Source: DASYCK01 sp036500205 (lineage in GTDB: Bacteria; Myxococcota_A; Polyangia; Fen-1088). From it: a stretch of 12,274 nt of DNA. The notes beneath the pieces were generated by a model. The model did not search any database and was not told where the DNA came from. It saw only the letters and a list, made by a program, of their open reading frames with translations. The position numbers and the translations under genes are program-made. The stretch covers positions 1 through 12,274 of the forward strand of contig DASYCK010000212.1 in assembly GCA_036500205.1 (NCBI GenBank). The letters run 5' to 3'. Each line of letters starts with the position of its first letter. Positions within the stretch are counted from its first letter, which is position 1. Positions 5,788 to 12,274 of the stretch are shown here, piece by piece.

Positions 5788-6696
5788 ATGCTGCAGAGGC
5801 TGGGGGTTGGCTCGGTCGCCGTCGCGTTGTGCGCGAGCGCGTGCGCGGTTTACACCTCGGGAATCCACGCCGATGCGCCGCTGCATCAGGGGTCGGCCTA
5901 TCTTTACGGGCGGTTCTTCATGAACGCGCTGCCCGACGAGAGCGGCGGCAAGCAGTCGGTGGGGCTGGTGCTCCGTTGCGAGAGGGGTTCGTCGTACACC
6001 TTCGGCTCGATGGACCAGCGCGACGTCCGGGTGCTGGAGATCAAGCCGTCGCGGTGCTGGCTGATGAAGGCGGTCCTGGCCGATCAAAACGGCATCGTCC
6101 GCAAGGAGCTCAAGACCGACCCGACGTTGCTGCGGCCGCTCGATTTCACGGCCGGGCGCGCCCACTACATCGGCGACTACTTCGCCAAGGGCGACTACTC
6201 GGTCCAGATGGCGGCGAACACCCAGACCTGGGACTGGGCGATGAGCTCCGCCGCCGGCGACCACTACGCCGACACGACCGCGGAGATGAGACGGGCGTTC
6301 CCCAACCTCGCCTCGCTCCCGACCGACGACCTGCGCCTCATCCCCGAGCGCGCGCACAAGCGCGGCAACGGCATCGGCCCGTCGCCGGGCGAGCCGCCCC
6401 TCTCGCCGCCGCTGGTCGCCTTCCTGGCGCCGTTCATCAAGCGCTCGTACCCGACGCCGGCGCAGTGCGAGGCGGCCTGTCCGACGGGACAATGCCTCCC
6501 ATACCGCGGCCCGTCGGGTCCGGAGATGGCCTGCGTGATTCGTTGCAACCGGAACGCCGACTGCCCGACGGGCCTCGCCTGCAGCTGCCCCAACAGCGAG
6601 AGCCCCGCGGGCCCCGACTGCCATCCGATCGCGCGGAGGCCCAAGGATCCGCTCGACCGCCTCTGCCTGCCGCCCGAGACCGCCGGGCAGCCCTAA
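5788..6696 (+). CDS. Lipoprotein with C-terminal Cys-rich module, function unknown
   Basis: 302 aa from ATG5788. The signal peptide is hydrophobic and ends LCASAC, with Cys19 as the probable lipidated residue (Ala rather than Leu at -3, so not ideal). Residues 35-135 form a strand-rich domain (GSAYLYGRFF, VLEIKPSRCWLMKAVL, PLDFTAGRAHYIGDYFA). Its P-x-x-C turn and aromatic Gly-x-x-Tyr strand vaguely resemble the smaller lipoprotein at 4520-4942. Residues 195-212 are a Pro-rich linker. Residues 227-293 hold nine Cys (CEAACPTGQC, CVIRC, DCPTGLACSC and two more), a disulfide-knotted module like those common in myxobacterial secreted proteins. TTG5752 is an in-frame upstream alternative, but it would put charged residues ahead of the signal. 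It converges on the methionine aminopeptidase gene. Confidence 0.8.
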   Translation: MLQRLGVGSVAVALCASACAVYTSGIHADAPLHQGSAYLYGRFFMNALPDESGGKQSVGLVLRCERGSSYTFGSMDQRDVRVLEIKPSRCWLMKAVLADQNGIVRKELKTDPTLLRPLDFTAGRAHYIGDYFAKGDYSVQMAANTQTWDWAMSSAAGDHYADTTAEMRRAFPNLASLPTDDLRLIPERAHKRGNGIGPSPGEPPLSPPLVAFLAPFIKRSYPTPAQCEAACPTGQCLPYRGPSGPEMACVIRCNRNADCPTGLACSCPNSESPAGPDCHPIARRPKDPLDRLCLPPETAGQP

Positions 6697-6761
6697 GGAG
6701 GGCCGGCGAGGCTCGTCCAGGCTTCCGGTGCAAGAGCCACTCGAGCAGGTGAACCGTCCCG

Positions 6762-6809
6762 CGCTTGAGACGAGACAGGGGCCGGGTTGTGACGTGACGG
6801 GCTCAAGCG
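6762..6809. repeat. 8-bp inverted repeat between convergent genes
   Basis: CGCTTGAG (6762-6769) and CTCAAGCG (6802-6809) are exact inverted copies 32 bases apart. The right arm covers the stop codon of the - strand aminopeptidase gene. A shared terminator is possible but the loop is long and no T-run follows. Confidence 0.25.
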
Positions 6810-7570
6810 GCGGTCAAGATCCGCGGCCCGTCCGCGGTGACGGCGACGGTGTGCTCGACGTGCGCCGAGAGGCTGGCGTCGGCCGTGACCACGGTCCATC
6901 CGTCGTCGAGCATCGCCACGGTGGCGCCGCCCGCGTTCAGCATCGGCTCGATGGCGATCACCATCCCCGCTTGCAGCCGCGGCCCGGCGCCGGCGCGCCC
7001 ATAGTTCGGCACGCTGGGCGGCTCGTGCATGGCCCGCCCGATGCCGTGTCCCACGAGCTCGCGCACCGCGGAATAACCGAGCGCCTCCGCGTGTCCCTGG
7101 ACGGCCGCCCCGACGTCGCCGAGGCGCGCTCCGGGGACCGCGGCACGGATCGCCCGCGCCAGGCACTCTTGCGTGGCCGCGATGAGGGCCCGGGCGGGCG
7201 CGCTGACGATCCCGACCGCGACCGTGCGCGCGGCGTCGGCGCAGTAGCCCTCCTTGTAACAGGCGAAGTCGATCCCGACGACGTCCCCCTCGCGCAGCAC
7301 CTGCCGCCGGTCCGGGATGCCGTGGACCACGACCGCGTTCACCGAGGTGCAGAGCACGGCCGGGTAGGGCGGCGCCCCGCCCGGCGCGTAGCCCAAGAAC
7401 GCCGAGGTCGCCCGCGCCCGCCCGAGCTCGCGCTCGGCGATGGCGTTCAGCTCGGCGGTGGTTACGCCGGGTACGCACGCCGCTTCGACCGCATCCAGCA
7501 CGGCCCGCACGATCCGCCCGGCCGCGCGCATCTTGCCGAGCTCCCGCTCGCTCTTGAGGACGATTCCCAT
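6803..7570 (-). CDS. map: Methionine aminopeptidase, type I
   Basis: 255 aa. It removes the initiator Met from nascent proteins in the cytoplasm using two metal ions in a pita-bread fold. All five metal ligands are visible: Asp101 (GIDF), Asp112 (CADAAR), His175 (GHGIGR), Glu208 (AIEPML) and Glu239 (HVEHTV). The substrate-contact histidines His83 (VVHGIP) and His182 (MHEPP) are also present. Length and lack of an N-terminal extension fit the bacterial type Ia enzyme. It is isolated here, not beside ribosomal-protein genes, so it may be an additional copy in this genome. The start is ATG7570; no strong ribosome binding site precedes it. It converges with the lipoprotein gene on its 3' side. 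Confidence 0.96.
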   Translation of the reverse strand: MGIVLKSERELGKMRAAGRIVRAVLDAVEAACVPGVTTAELNAIAERELGRARATSAFLGYAPGGAPPYPAVLCTSVNAVVVHGIPDRRQVLREGDVVGIDFACYKEGYCADAARTVAVGIVSAPARALIAATQECLARAIRAAVPGARLGDVGAAVQGHAEALGYSAVRELVGHGIGRAMHEPPSVPNYGRAGAGPRLQAGMVIAIEPMLNAGGATVAMLDDGWTVVTADASLSAHVEHTVAVTADGPRILTAA

Positions 7571-7832
7571 GCTGTCAGTTTACGCCCTGGCCGGGCCGGG
7601 GCGGGGCGCCGCGACCGCGCGACCCGTCCGCACACGTTCGAGTCGCCCGCACGCCGGCTCTGTCCCGCGCGCCAGTTGTTCTTCGCTCCAGCGTTGATCC
7701 AGTCGCGGACGGGCGGCCAGCATCGCGAAGCGCCCGCCGGCGCAGGTCATGCCTCTCATTGCGGGACGGTCGCTGAATCCCGCGAGGCTGACAAATACGT
7801 CGCCGGCCCCGTCAGCGCCGGTGAGCCGACCC

Positions 7833-8687
7833 CTACTGGAGAAACACTTCGAAGTTGGAATCGGTCGTCGGAGAGAGCTGAGAGCTTTGCGTGACGATGC
7901 TGAGCCCGTCGACCACCGTGGTCGTCTCCAGCTCGGAGATCAGGCTGCCATAGAGGGTGCTGCCGCCCACCATTCCCTTCAGCGAGGAGAGGAGTCTCTG
8001 GGGAACGAGACCCGAGCCGGAGGCTCCGTCAAATGTGCACCCGATTTGAAGGGCGACGTCGCCCGTCGGGGTGTTCCCGTCAATCCGGAGCTGGATTTGC
8101 CCCGCCGAGATCGGCATCCAGGAGACAGACAGGTCCTGGGTGGTGTCGACGATCGCGCCGCTGCCGCCTTCCGCGTTGACAGGCTCCGTGATCACACCGA
8201 CGTCCGGAATGGTCGCGGAGACCGCGAAGATAGGGACGCTGACCCCATCGCCCCCGCTGAACTTCATGATGCCCCCCGTCCCGAGGGCGATCGGCGCGGG
8301 GAAGGTCACCGTCGGATATCCAGAGACACCGTAGGTGAGAGGCTCCGTGGTCGTGTCGACCGCAGCGGACATCGGGCCCAGATTGCCGTATCCGGCGTTG
8401 CGGTCAATCAGCGGGCCCAGCTGGCAAGAGAGCAACTGGCAGGCACCGGCATTCACCGGGCTCGGACACGTTACCCGTTCCGCGGCGTTTGGATCGTAGA
8501 CCTGCACCGCCGCCGTCACGCTTCCCGATGGCCCACCGGTGGCTATCAGATAGACGGTCTCGATGTTGGCTCCAGTTGCCGAGCCGCCCCCCAGCTTGTC
8601 TCCTCCGCACGACGCCAAGACGAGTGCCCCCGACGCGAGAACCGCACCCCGGACCCCGAACGCCCGACGGCCGGCCTCAGCTCGCAT
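7833..8687 (-). CDS. Cys-containing lipoprotein, downstream member of a tandem paralogous pair
   Basis: 284 aa. The lipoprotein signal MRAEAGRRAFGV...LVLASC has a classical lipobox LASC at Cys27, followed by a Gly/Ser-rich tether. The mature domain (about 45-284) is strand-rich and carries C-x7-C-x4-C (CPSPVNAGACQLLSC) and a further Cys in GCTFDGASGS. Conserved blocks shared with its neighbour include AGYGN, PLTY, ALGTGG, DLSVSW, GQIQLRIDG and TTVVDGLSIVT. No known family is recognised; a beta-sandwich surface or adhesion-like lipoprotein is plausible. Its ATG lies 3 bases after the stop of the paralogue at 8691-9560, so the two should be co-transcribed and perhaps translationally coupled, as no independent strong ribosome binding site is present. 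Confidence 0.85.
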   Translation of the reverse strand: MRAEAGRRAFGVRGAVLASGALVLASCGGDKLGGGSATGANIETVYLIATGGPSGSVTAAVQVYDPNAAERVTCPSPVNAGACQLLSCQLGPLIDRNAGYGNLGPMSAAVDTTTEPLTYGVSGYPTVTFPAPIALGTGGIMKFSGGDGVSVPIFAVSATIPDVGVITEPVNAEGGSGAIVDTTQDLSVSWMPISAGQIQLRIDGNTPTGDVALQIGCTFDGASGSGLVPQRLLSSLKGMVGGSTLYGSLISELETTTVVDGLSIVTQSSQLSPTTDSNFEVFLQ

Positions 8688-8690
8688 TCG

Positions 8691-9560
8691 TCACCGCAGC
8701 GTCACCGGGAAGCCGCCCGCGGGGTCCGCGGTGGTCTGAAAGCTGTGCGTCACGATGGTGAGCCCATCGACGACGGTCGTCGCGTCGAGCTCGGAGATCA
8801 GCGCGGCATACACGGGTTCTTCGACGGGGCCACGCATCGCCGTCATTGCAGCGAGGAGCGTCTGGGGCACCACGGCGGACCCGGGGGCTCCGTCGAACGT
8901 GCAATGGATCGAATTCATGACGTCGCTGTCCGTCGTGATCACCTCCCCATCGAGCCGGAACTTGATCTGCCCGATCGAGATCGGCGTCCAGGTGACCGGC
9001 AGATCCTGGGAAGAGTCGAGGATCGCGGCGACGCCTTCCGACGCGGGGTTGGGCGAGCTCATGACGCCCAGGCCCGGAATGGTCGCGGAAACGTCGAACG
9101 TCGGGACGCTGAGCCCATCTCCACCCCGAAACCTCATGGTGCCTCCGGTCCCGAGCGCGGCTGGCGCGGGGAGCGCAACCGCCGGGTACCCCGTGAGGTC
9201 GTAGGTGAGGGGCACCGTCGTTGTGCCGACCGTCACCGCGATCGGGCCAAAATTGCCGTACCCGGCGGCGGGGCTTCCGACCCCAGCAGATTGGCAAGAG
9301 GTCAGCTGGCACGCGCCGGCGACGAGCGGGGCGGCGCACGTGTCCTGTGGCCCGACACCCGGTTCGTCGAGGGCCACGTCGGCGGTCACGCTTCCTGCCG
9401 GCCCGCCGCTGGCGACGAGCGTGATGACTCCGGCGCCGCCTCCGGGAGTTCCGGCGCCCCCCAGTGTGTCCGCTCCGCACGACGCAAAGGCGAGCGTCGC
9501 CAACGCGAGAACGGCACCCCGAATCACGAACGCTCGACCGCCGACGTTAGGCTTGTCCAT
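8691..9560 (-). CDS. Cys-containing lipoprotein, upstream member of a tandem paralogous pair
   Basis: 289 aa from ATG9560. The lipoprotein signal ends TLAFASC (Cys28), followed by a Gly-rich tether. The mature domain aligns throughout with the next gene: CAAPLVAGACQLTSC, AGYGNFGPI, PLTYDLTGYPAV, ALGTGGTMRFRGGDGLSVP, PVTWTPISIGQIKFRLDG, CTFDGAPGSAVVPQ and ATTVVDGLTIVTHS. The same four Cys are kept, suggesting two disulfides. Function unknown. AGGAGG at 9572-9577 sits 11 bases before ATG9560 and 8 before the in-frame GTG9563; GTG9569 is too close, so the start is ATG9560 or GTG9563. It is the first gene of a two-gene unit fed from the 342-base non-coding region on its 5' side. Confidence 0.86.
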   Translation of the reverse strand: MDKPNVGGRAFVIRGAVLALATLAFASCGADTLGGAGTPGGGAGVITLVASGGPAGSVTADVALDEPGVGPQDTCAAPLVAGACQLTSCQSAGVGSPAAGYGNFGPIAVTVGTTTVPLTYDLTGYPAVALPAPAALGTGGTMRFRGGDGLSVPTFDVSATIPGLGVMSSPNPASEGVAAILDSSQDLPVTWTPISIGQIKFRLDGEVITTDSDVMNSIHCTFDGAPGSAVVPQTLLAAMTAMRGPVEEPVYAALISELDATTVVDGLTIVTHSFQTTADPAGGFPVTLR

Positions 9561-9902
9561 CACCCCCACGCCCTCCTGCTATTGATTAAGTGCCTAGCAT
9601 GGCAGAACCCCGGGCAAGAGAAAGCCTTCTCCGGCTGGCCCGGCACCCGGGTGCGAGCGTGAACCCCACACGAAGCTGTGTGCACAGCCCGCCGCGATCG
9701 CCGAGGTGAGGCCGCGACCGCACCTCGGTCCGGAGATCCTTCTGCGTCGGTTGACGTAGAGCGGCCAGGCCCAATCCCAGCGGTGGCTTGAGGGCGTCGC
9801 TCTGCCCGCACGGCGGCACCAGTGCGCCATGCTTGAACCCTTTCAGTGGGCGGGCTGACGGCTATGTGTCGGCCAGAGCCGGAGCCGCGCGGCGGAGAGG
9901 AC
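9561..9902. other. 342-base non-coding stretch with clustered inverted repeats
   Basis: No convincing gene is seen. Frames of 77-164 codons are open in all three - strand phases, but their products are Arg/Pro/Ser-rich, lack signals or domains, and overlap one another. The stretch holds a perfect 12-bp palindrome GCACCCGGGTGC (9643-9654). It also holds two overlapping hairpins, CACAC...GTGTG (9667-9671 with 9678-9682) and GCTGTG..CACAGC (9675-9680 with 9683-9688). It must contain the promoter of the tandem lipoprotein unit and the 3' end of the CHASE2 unit. A non-coding RNA or remnant of a mobile element is possible but not shown. Confidence 0.4.
9572..9577 (-). promoter_or_regulatory. Ribosome binding site of the tandem lipoprotein unit
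   Basis: AGGAGG on the - strand, a near-consensus Shine-Dalgarno, 8 bases before GTG9563 and 11 before ATG9560. It argues against GTG9569 as the start. Confidence 0.6.
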
Positions 9903-10112
9903 CTACTTGGCAGCTTTGTCGGCGGCCTTGTCGCCGTAGTCCTTCTTCTGTTTTTTGGCCTTCTTTTCCTTCTTGCCGCCGTCCTCGTCGACGCCGGTCG
10001 TCTTGGCCTTCTTTCCCTTCTCGTCGTCGTCGGCCCTGGCATGCTTGGATCCAATTCCGGTGCCCAGCATCCCGAGCAACAGCCCCAGACAAATCGTTCG
10101 ATGCATCGACAT
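9903..10112 (-). CDS. Small secreted Lys/Asp-rich protein
   Basis: 69 aa. Residues 1-27 are a good signal peptide (MHRTICLGLLLGMLG core) with a signal peptidase I site after HARA. The mature 42 residues are almost all charged or small: 15 Lys, 8 Asp and 3 Glu, starting DDDEKGKKAK and ending DKAADKAAK, with KK pairs spaced two to three apart. It is probably intrinsically disordered. Possible roles are binding nucleic acid, polyphosphate or acidic polysaccharide in the periplasm, or partnering the CHASE2 protein; none is shown. Its start lies 17 bases after the CHASE2 stop with AAGGAG 7 bases upstream of ATG10112, so it is expected to be co-transcribed with that gene. A strong ribosome binding site plus an intact signal peptide make this a real gene in spite of its size. 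Confidence 0.78.
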   Translation of the reverse strand: MSMHRTICLGLLLGMLGTGIGSKHARADDDEKGKKAKTTGVDEDGGKKEKKAKKQKKDYGDKAADKAAK

Positions 10113-10119
10113 TCGCTCT

Positions 10120-10125
10120 CTCCTT
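10120..10125 (-). promoter_or_regulatory. Strong ribosome binding site for the small Lys/Asp-rich protein
   Basis: AAGGAG on the - strand, 7 bases before ATG10112, within the 17-base gap after the CHASE2 stop codon. It is among the best Shine-Dalgarno sequences in the window and suggests the small protein is translated efficiently. Confidence 0.65.
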
Positions 10126-10129
10126 TTAT

Positions 10130-11434
10130 TCAGTTCGTCTCTACATCGCCCTTATTCGATGTGATCGATTCGAAGAATTTCAGCGCCACGGCAATCAGGC
10201 TTCCCGGCCATGCCCGCGTGTAGTAGCCGAACAAGGTCGCAGTCAGGTGGACCGCGAAGGCAGCCGTCACGAAGAATCCCAACGACAGTGCGAGCCCTTT
10301 CCACGGCTTCCCCCCTGAGAACAGTCCATGGATGGCCACGAAGCAAAGAAAGCTGAGGACCATGTCGATCCACCGGGGCGTCGGGAACAGACCGCGATCG
10401 TCCAGGAGAGCCTCGATGTAGTTGGCTTGAAGGACGAAGCCAGGCATCTCTCCGGCTGGCCCCCTGTGAATGTCCTCGCTCGAGATCTTGCCGACTACCA
10501 CGACGCGGTGTCGTAGCCCTGGCGCCGGTGGAGGGACTGCCCCCGGCGCCAGGAAGAGTGATCCGTTGTAGCTGTAGTCGTGGAAATCGGACTCGGGGAT
10601 GAGACTGGTGTAGGGGTGCACGTGCTCCATGCGTTTCCACCGGCGCGTGTGATCGAGGAACGGATCGTCCGCCAATGCGCCGAAGAGGGAGATCGTCGGA
10701 ACAGAACGGGGATCTCCTGGTCCCGGGAGGTCGACGGCCGTCCAGAAAGTCGGGATCCTTCGCTCATCCACGCTTACCCGCACGAGGCCGCGTGTGGGTT
10801 GTGGGCCGAGGGGGAAGATGTCCTGCTCGATGATGATCGGATCCCGCGCGACCCTGGCTCCAAGGGCTGCGACGAGGGCCGGATTGTCCTTCCGTGCCTC
10901 CGCCACCGTGGACTCGTTGGCACCGACAATTATCGGAACGGTCGTCACCCGGGCAATTGCCTTCGCGAGCGCCTTGTTGATGGCATGGTCCGAGCACTCC
11001 TTGGGTGCAAAATCCTGATCTATGACGATGGCCGAGGGCTCATAGGGCAACAGACGAGGGATGAGATTGGTCAGGACACGACGCCGATCGCACACTGTGC
11101 CCGTTCTGAATTCTTCGCCGGTGGTGCTGTCCAGGACGACGAGGGCGGTGTAGTGGGGCCGGGGAACGCGAAATCCGGCAGTGACGACGCGTTGGTACCA
11201 GTATGACGCGCTAGAGACGTCCCACTTCTGCACGGCGGGCGGCGCGTTCTCGATCCACTCGGAGGCGTGATCGAACGCAAACGGGACCATGTAGGTGAGC
11301 ACCAACACGAATAGGTTGAATGCGACCAGTTTGGCCGACGTCCCCGAGAAGCATGACAGCAAAGGAGACCGGCCCGCGGGCGTGGGCGATCGCGGTTGCT
11401 CGGGAGGGGGCGAACTCGCGGCGGCCGTGGTCAT
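10130..11434 (-). CDS. CHASE2-domain membrane protein without output domain
   Basis: 434 aa from ATG11434. Residues 1-33 are a Pro/Ser-rich cytoplasmic tail, then a membrane helix at about 35-54 (LVAFNLFVLVLTYMVPFAF). Residues 55-352 form a large extracytoplasmic CHASE2 sensor domain: YTALVVLDSTTG, CDRRRVLTNLIPRLLPYEPS, AIVIDQDFAPKECSD, then VVVVGKISSEDIHRGPAGEM and PGFVLQANYIEALLDD. Two or three membrane helices follow (about 356-373, 380-404 and perhaps 408-421). In most family members a histidine kinase, cyclase or Ser/Thr kinase comes next, but here the protein ends 13 residues later, so it cannot signal alone. TTG11491 would add 19 residues; neither start has a clear ribosome binding site. 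It lies upstream of the tiny secreted protein, and the DNA is visibly less GC-rich than its surroundings. Confidence 0.85.
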   Translation of the reverse strand: MTTAAASSPPPEQPRSPTPAGRSPLLSCFSGTSAKLVAFNLFVLVLTYMVPFAFDHASEWIENAPPAVQKWDVSSASYWYQRVVTAGFRVPRPHYTALVVLDSTTGEEFRTGTVCDRRRVLTNLIPRLLPYEPSAIVIDQDFAPKECSDHAINKALAKAIARVTTVPIIVGANESTVAEARKDNPALVAALGARVARDPIIIEQDIFPLGPQPTRGLVRVSVDERRIPTFWTAVDLPGPGDPRSVPTISLFGALADDPFLDHTRRWKRMEHVHPYTSLIPESDFHDYSYNGSLFLAPGAVPPPAPGLRHRVVVVGKISSEDIHRGPAGEMPGFVLQANYIEALLDDRGLFPTPRWIDMVLSFLCFVAIHGLFSGGKPWKGLALSLGFFVTAAFAVHLTATLFGYYTRAWPGSLIAVALKFFESITSNKGDVETN

Positions 11435-11748
11435 GGTTGGCGGGTGGTTCCCGAAGCTCAACGGTGTCGGGGAACGTTCTTTCAGTAACAATTGCCAATC
11501 GAGTCAATGGACCCAGCCACGAGATCCCTCTTTCGCGTCGGCTGGGGACCTGGCCTTGCCGGCAAGGAGGCTGCTGCGGTTGAGCTAGAGAGCCAAGCCC
11601 CAATACCCACCCGTGGCTCGGGCACTTCAAGGTCGGCGCGAGCCCCTGAGGCCGCCATCGCGGCCATCAAGGAATCGACGTAGAGGGCGCGCGTTGTGCC
11701 TGCCTGTGGCGCGGGTTCCGATGTGCAGGGCGGCGCCCCGGTAAAGCC
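11435..11748. other. 314-base stretch without a recognised gene, upstream of the CHASE2 gene
   Basis: Open frames of about 60-139 codons occur on both strands but have no coding signature. The region should contain the - strand promoter of the CHASE2 unit. A TTGACT near 11502-11507 (- strand) could be a -35 element, but no convincing -10 follows at the right distance. A perfect 14-bp palindrome lies at 11554-11567. Confidence 0.4.
11554..11567. promoter_or_regulatory. Perfect 14-bp palindrome, possible operator
   Basis: CCTTGCCGGCAAGG is exactly self-complementary and lies 120 bases before ATG11434 of the CHASE2 gene. Its symmetry suits a dimeric regulator. It has no loop and no T-run, so it is not a terminator. 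Confidence 0.35.
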
Positions 11749-12274
11749 TCAGCGCGCCCGAGGGTCCGACAGCGGTTCCATCACCCGCGTCGGCGGACCC
11801 CGATCGGGCGGCCTCGCGAGCAGGATGACCAGCTCGATCTCCAGGTCGTTGGCGTGGATCCAGCGGCGTAGCTGCTCGACCACGACGTCCACGTCGTCGT
11901 AGTCGGCGACCGACATTACGAGGCCGCGTCCCGACTCGGTGCAGGGCGGTGCGGCGGCGGCGCAGGGGCCGTAGGGGGCGACGCCGTACACCAGACCGTG
12001 CGCGACGTCGACCAGGCGGCGGGCGAAGCTGCGGCGGTCGGCGTCGGGGGGCGGGCGGAAAGGGGTGTGGCCGGAGGCGCGCAGGATAATCATCGGGGCG
12101 GGCGACGCCCGGCAGGTGAAGAGGACGTCCGCCTCCGGGTAGGTTCCCGGACGGAGCTGGACGTCGCCGGGGCAGCCGGCCAGGGGGGCCTTCGATTCCA
12201 GAGCGCGAAGGGGCGACTCGGCGGGGAGCGCCGGGCAGGTGTGCGGGGGCGGGGGTGGCGGTGGGGGCGGCGGC
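11749..12274 (-). CDS. C-terminal part of an unidentified protein with proline tract; 5' end outside window
   Basis: The frame ending at TGA11749-11751 remains open to the right edge, giving 174 codons without the true start. ATG12093 is an internal Met, not the likely start, because the frame continues upstream with sensible sequence. At the edge lies a run of ten Pro, then HTCPALPAESPLRALESK, then a domain with five Cys (HTC, AGC, FTC, GPC, PPC), an alpha/beta-looking part (RGLVMSVADYDDVDVVVEQL and IHANDLEIELVILLA), and a short Pro/Arg tail. The Pro tract suggests a linker joining an N-terminal signal or other domain to this C-terminal domain, as in exported lipoproteins. No family is recognised. 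It lies on the same strand as the CHASE2 unit, 314 bases upstream of it. Confidence 0.6.
   Translation of the reverse strand, partial: PPPPPPPPPPHTCPALPAESPLRALESKAPLAGCPGDVQLRPGTYPEADVLFTCRASPAPMIILRASGHTPFRPPPDADRRSFARRLVDVAHGLVYGVAPYGPCAAAAPPCTESGRGLVMSVADYDDVDVVVEQLRRWIHANDLEIELVILLARPPDRGPPTRVMEPLSDPRAR

Noticed and set aside
4779..5789. 336-codon - strand frame opposite the lipoprotein and TPR genes
   Set aside because: No start signal or domain, Arg/Pro-rich composition, and the + strand frames have a signal peptide, membrane helix and helical repeats.
5566..6624. 352-codon - strand frame opposite the Cys-rich lipoprotein
   Set aside because: It is a shadow of a gene with a clear signal peptide and Cys module; the antisense product is low-complexity and basic.
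7580..7759. 59-codon - strand frame (ATG7759 to TAA7580) just upstream of the aminopeptidase
   Set aside because: No ribosome binding site, signal or recognisable motif; basic, Ala/Arg/Pro-rich end typical of random GC-rich DNA. The 262-base gap it lies in shows nothing else convincing.
6728..7894. 388-codon + strand frame opposite methionine aminopeptidase
   Set aside because: The - strand frame carries all catalytic residues of a well-known enzyme.
7749..9662. 637-codon open frame on the + strand across the tandem lipoprotein genes
   Set aside because: It is antisense to two genes with clear lipoprotein signals and mutual homology. Its product is Arg/Asp/His-rich with no domain, and its length follows from GC-rich codon bias plus the duplication of the region beneath it.
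9586..9830. 77- and 78-codon - strand frames in the non-coding region
   Set aside because: They overlap each other in different phases and have Arg/Ser/Pro/Cys-rich products without signal, domain or good ribosome binding site.
10328..11206. + strand frames of 62-208 codons opposite the CHASE2 gene
   Set aside because: The - strand frame has a coherent CHASE2 domain and membrane helices; the + frames have no domain.

Overview
The window looks like a chromosomal stretch from a high-GC, predatory or saprophytic delta-type proteobacterium, most likely a myxobacterium of the Polyangium/Sorangium kind. This rests on the very high GC content, the number of secreted lipoproteins, the long Gly/Ser/Thr/Ala linkers placed between lipoprotein signal and catalytic domain, and a Cys-rich lipoprotein tail. 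The taxonomic call is inference; there is no rRNA or other marker gene here.

Left part (1-3107, + strand): two cell-surface polysaccharide-degrading lipoproteins in tandem, a family PL1 pectate lyase and a GH54-type alpha-L-arabinofuranosidase. Each has a lipoprotein signal, a low-complexity linker of about 125-155 residues, and a C-terminal catalytic domain. Together they would cut the pectin backbone and remove arabinose side chains outside the cell.

Middle part (3157-6696, + strand): an unusual orphan protein in which a MinC C-terminal domain follows a TPR-like helix pair; then a set of small exported proteins. These are a chagasin-like beta protein, a lipoprotein with a truncated, decayed copy of itself just upstream, a single-pass membrane protein with TPR-like helices, and a larger lipoprotein ending in a Cys-rich module. 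They share strand but have gaps of 67-255 bases, so one operon is not certain.

Right part (6803-12274, - strand): a type I methionine aminopeptidase with all metal ligands; two head-to-tail paralogous Cys-containing lipoproteins separated by 3 bases; a structured 342-base non-coding stretch; a CHASE2 membrane protein without any cytoplasmic output domain, tightly followed by a tiny secreted Lys/Asp-rich protein; a 314-base non-coding stretch containing a perfect 14-bp palindrome; and the 3' part of an unidentified protein with a proline tract that runs off the right edge.

The best candidates for something undescribed are the orphan CHASE2 plus Lys/Asp-rich peptide pair, the TPR-MinC C-domain protein, and the tandem lipoprotein pair. 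No CRISPR array, rRNA, tRNA, intact insertion sequence or known defence system was seen.
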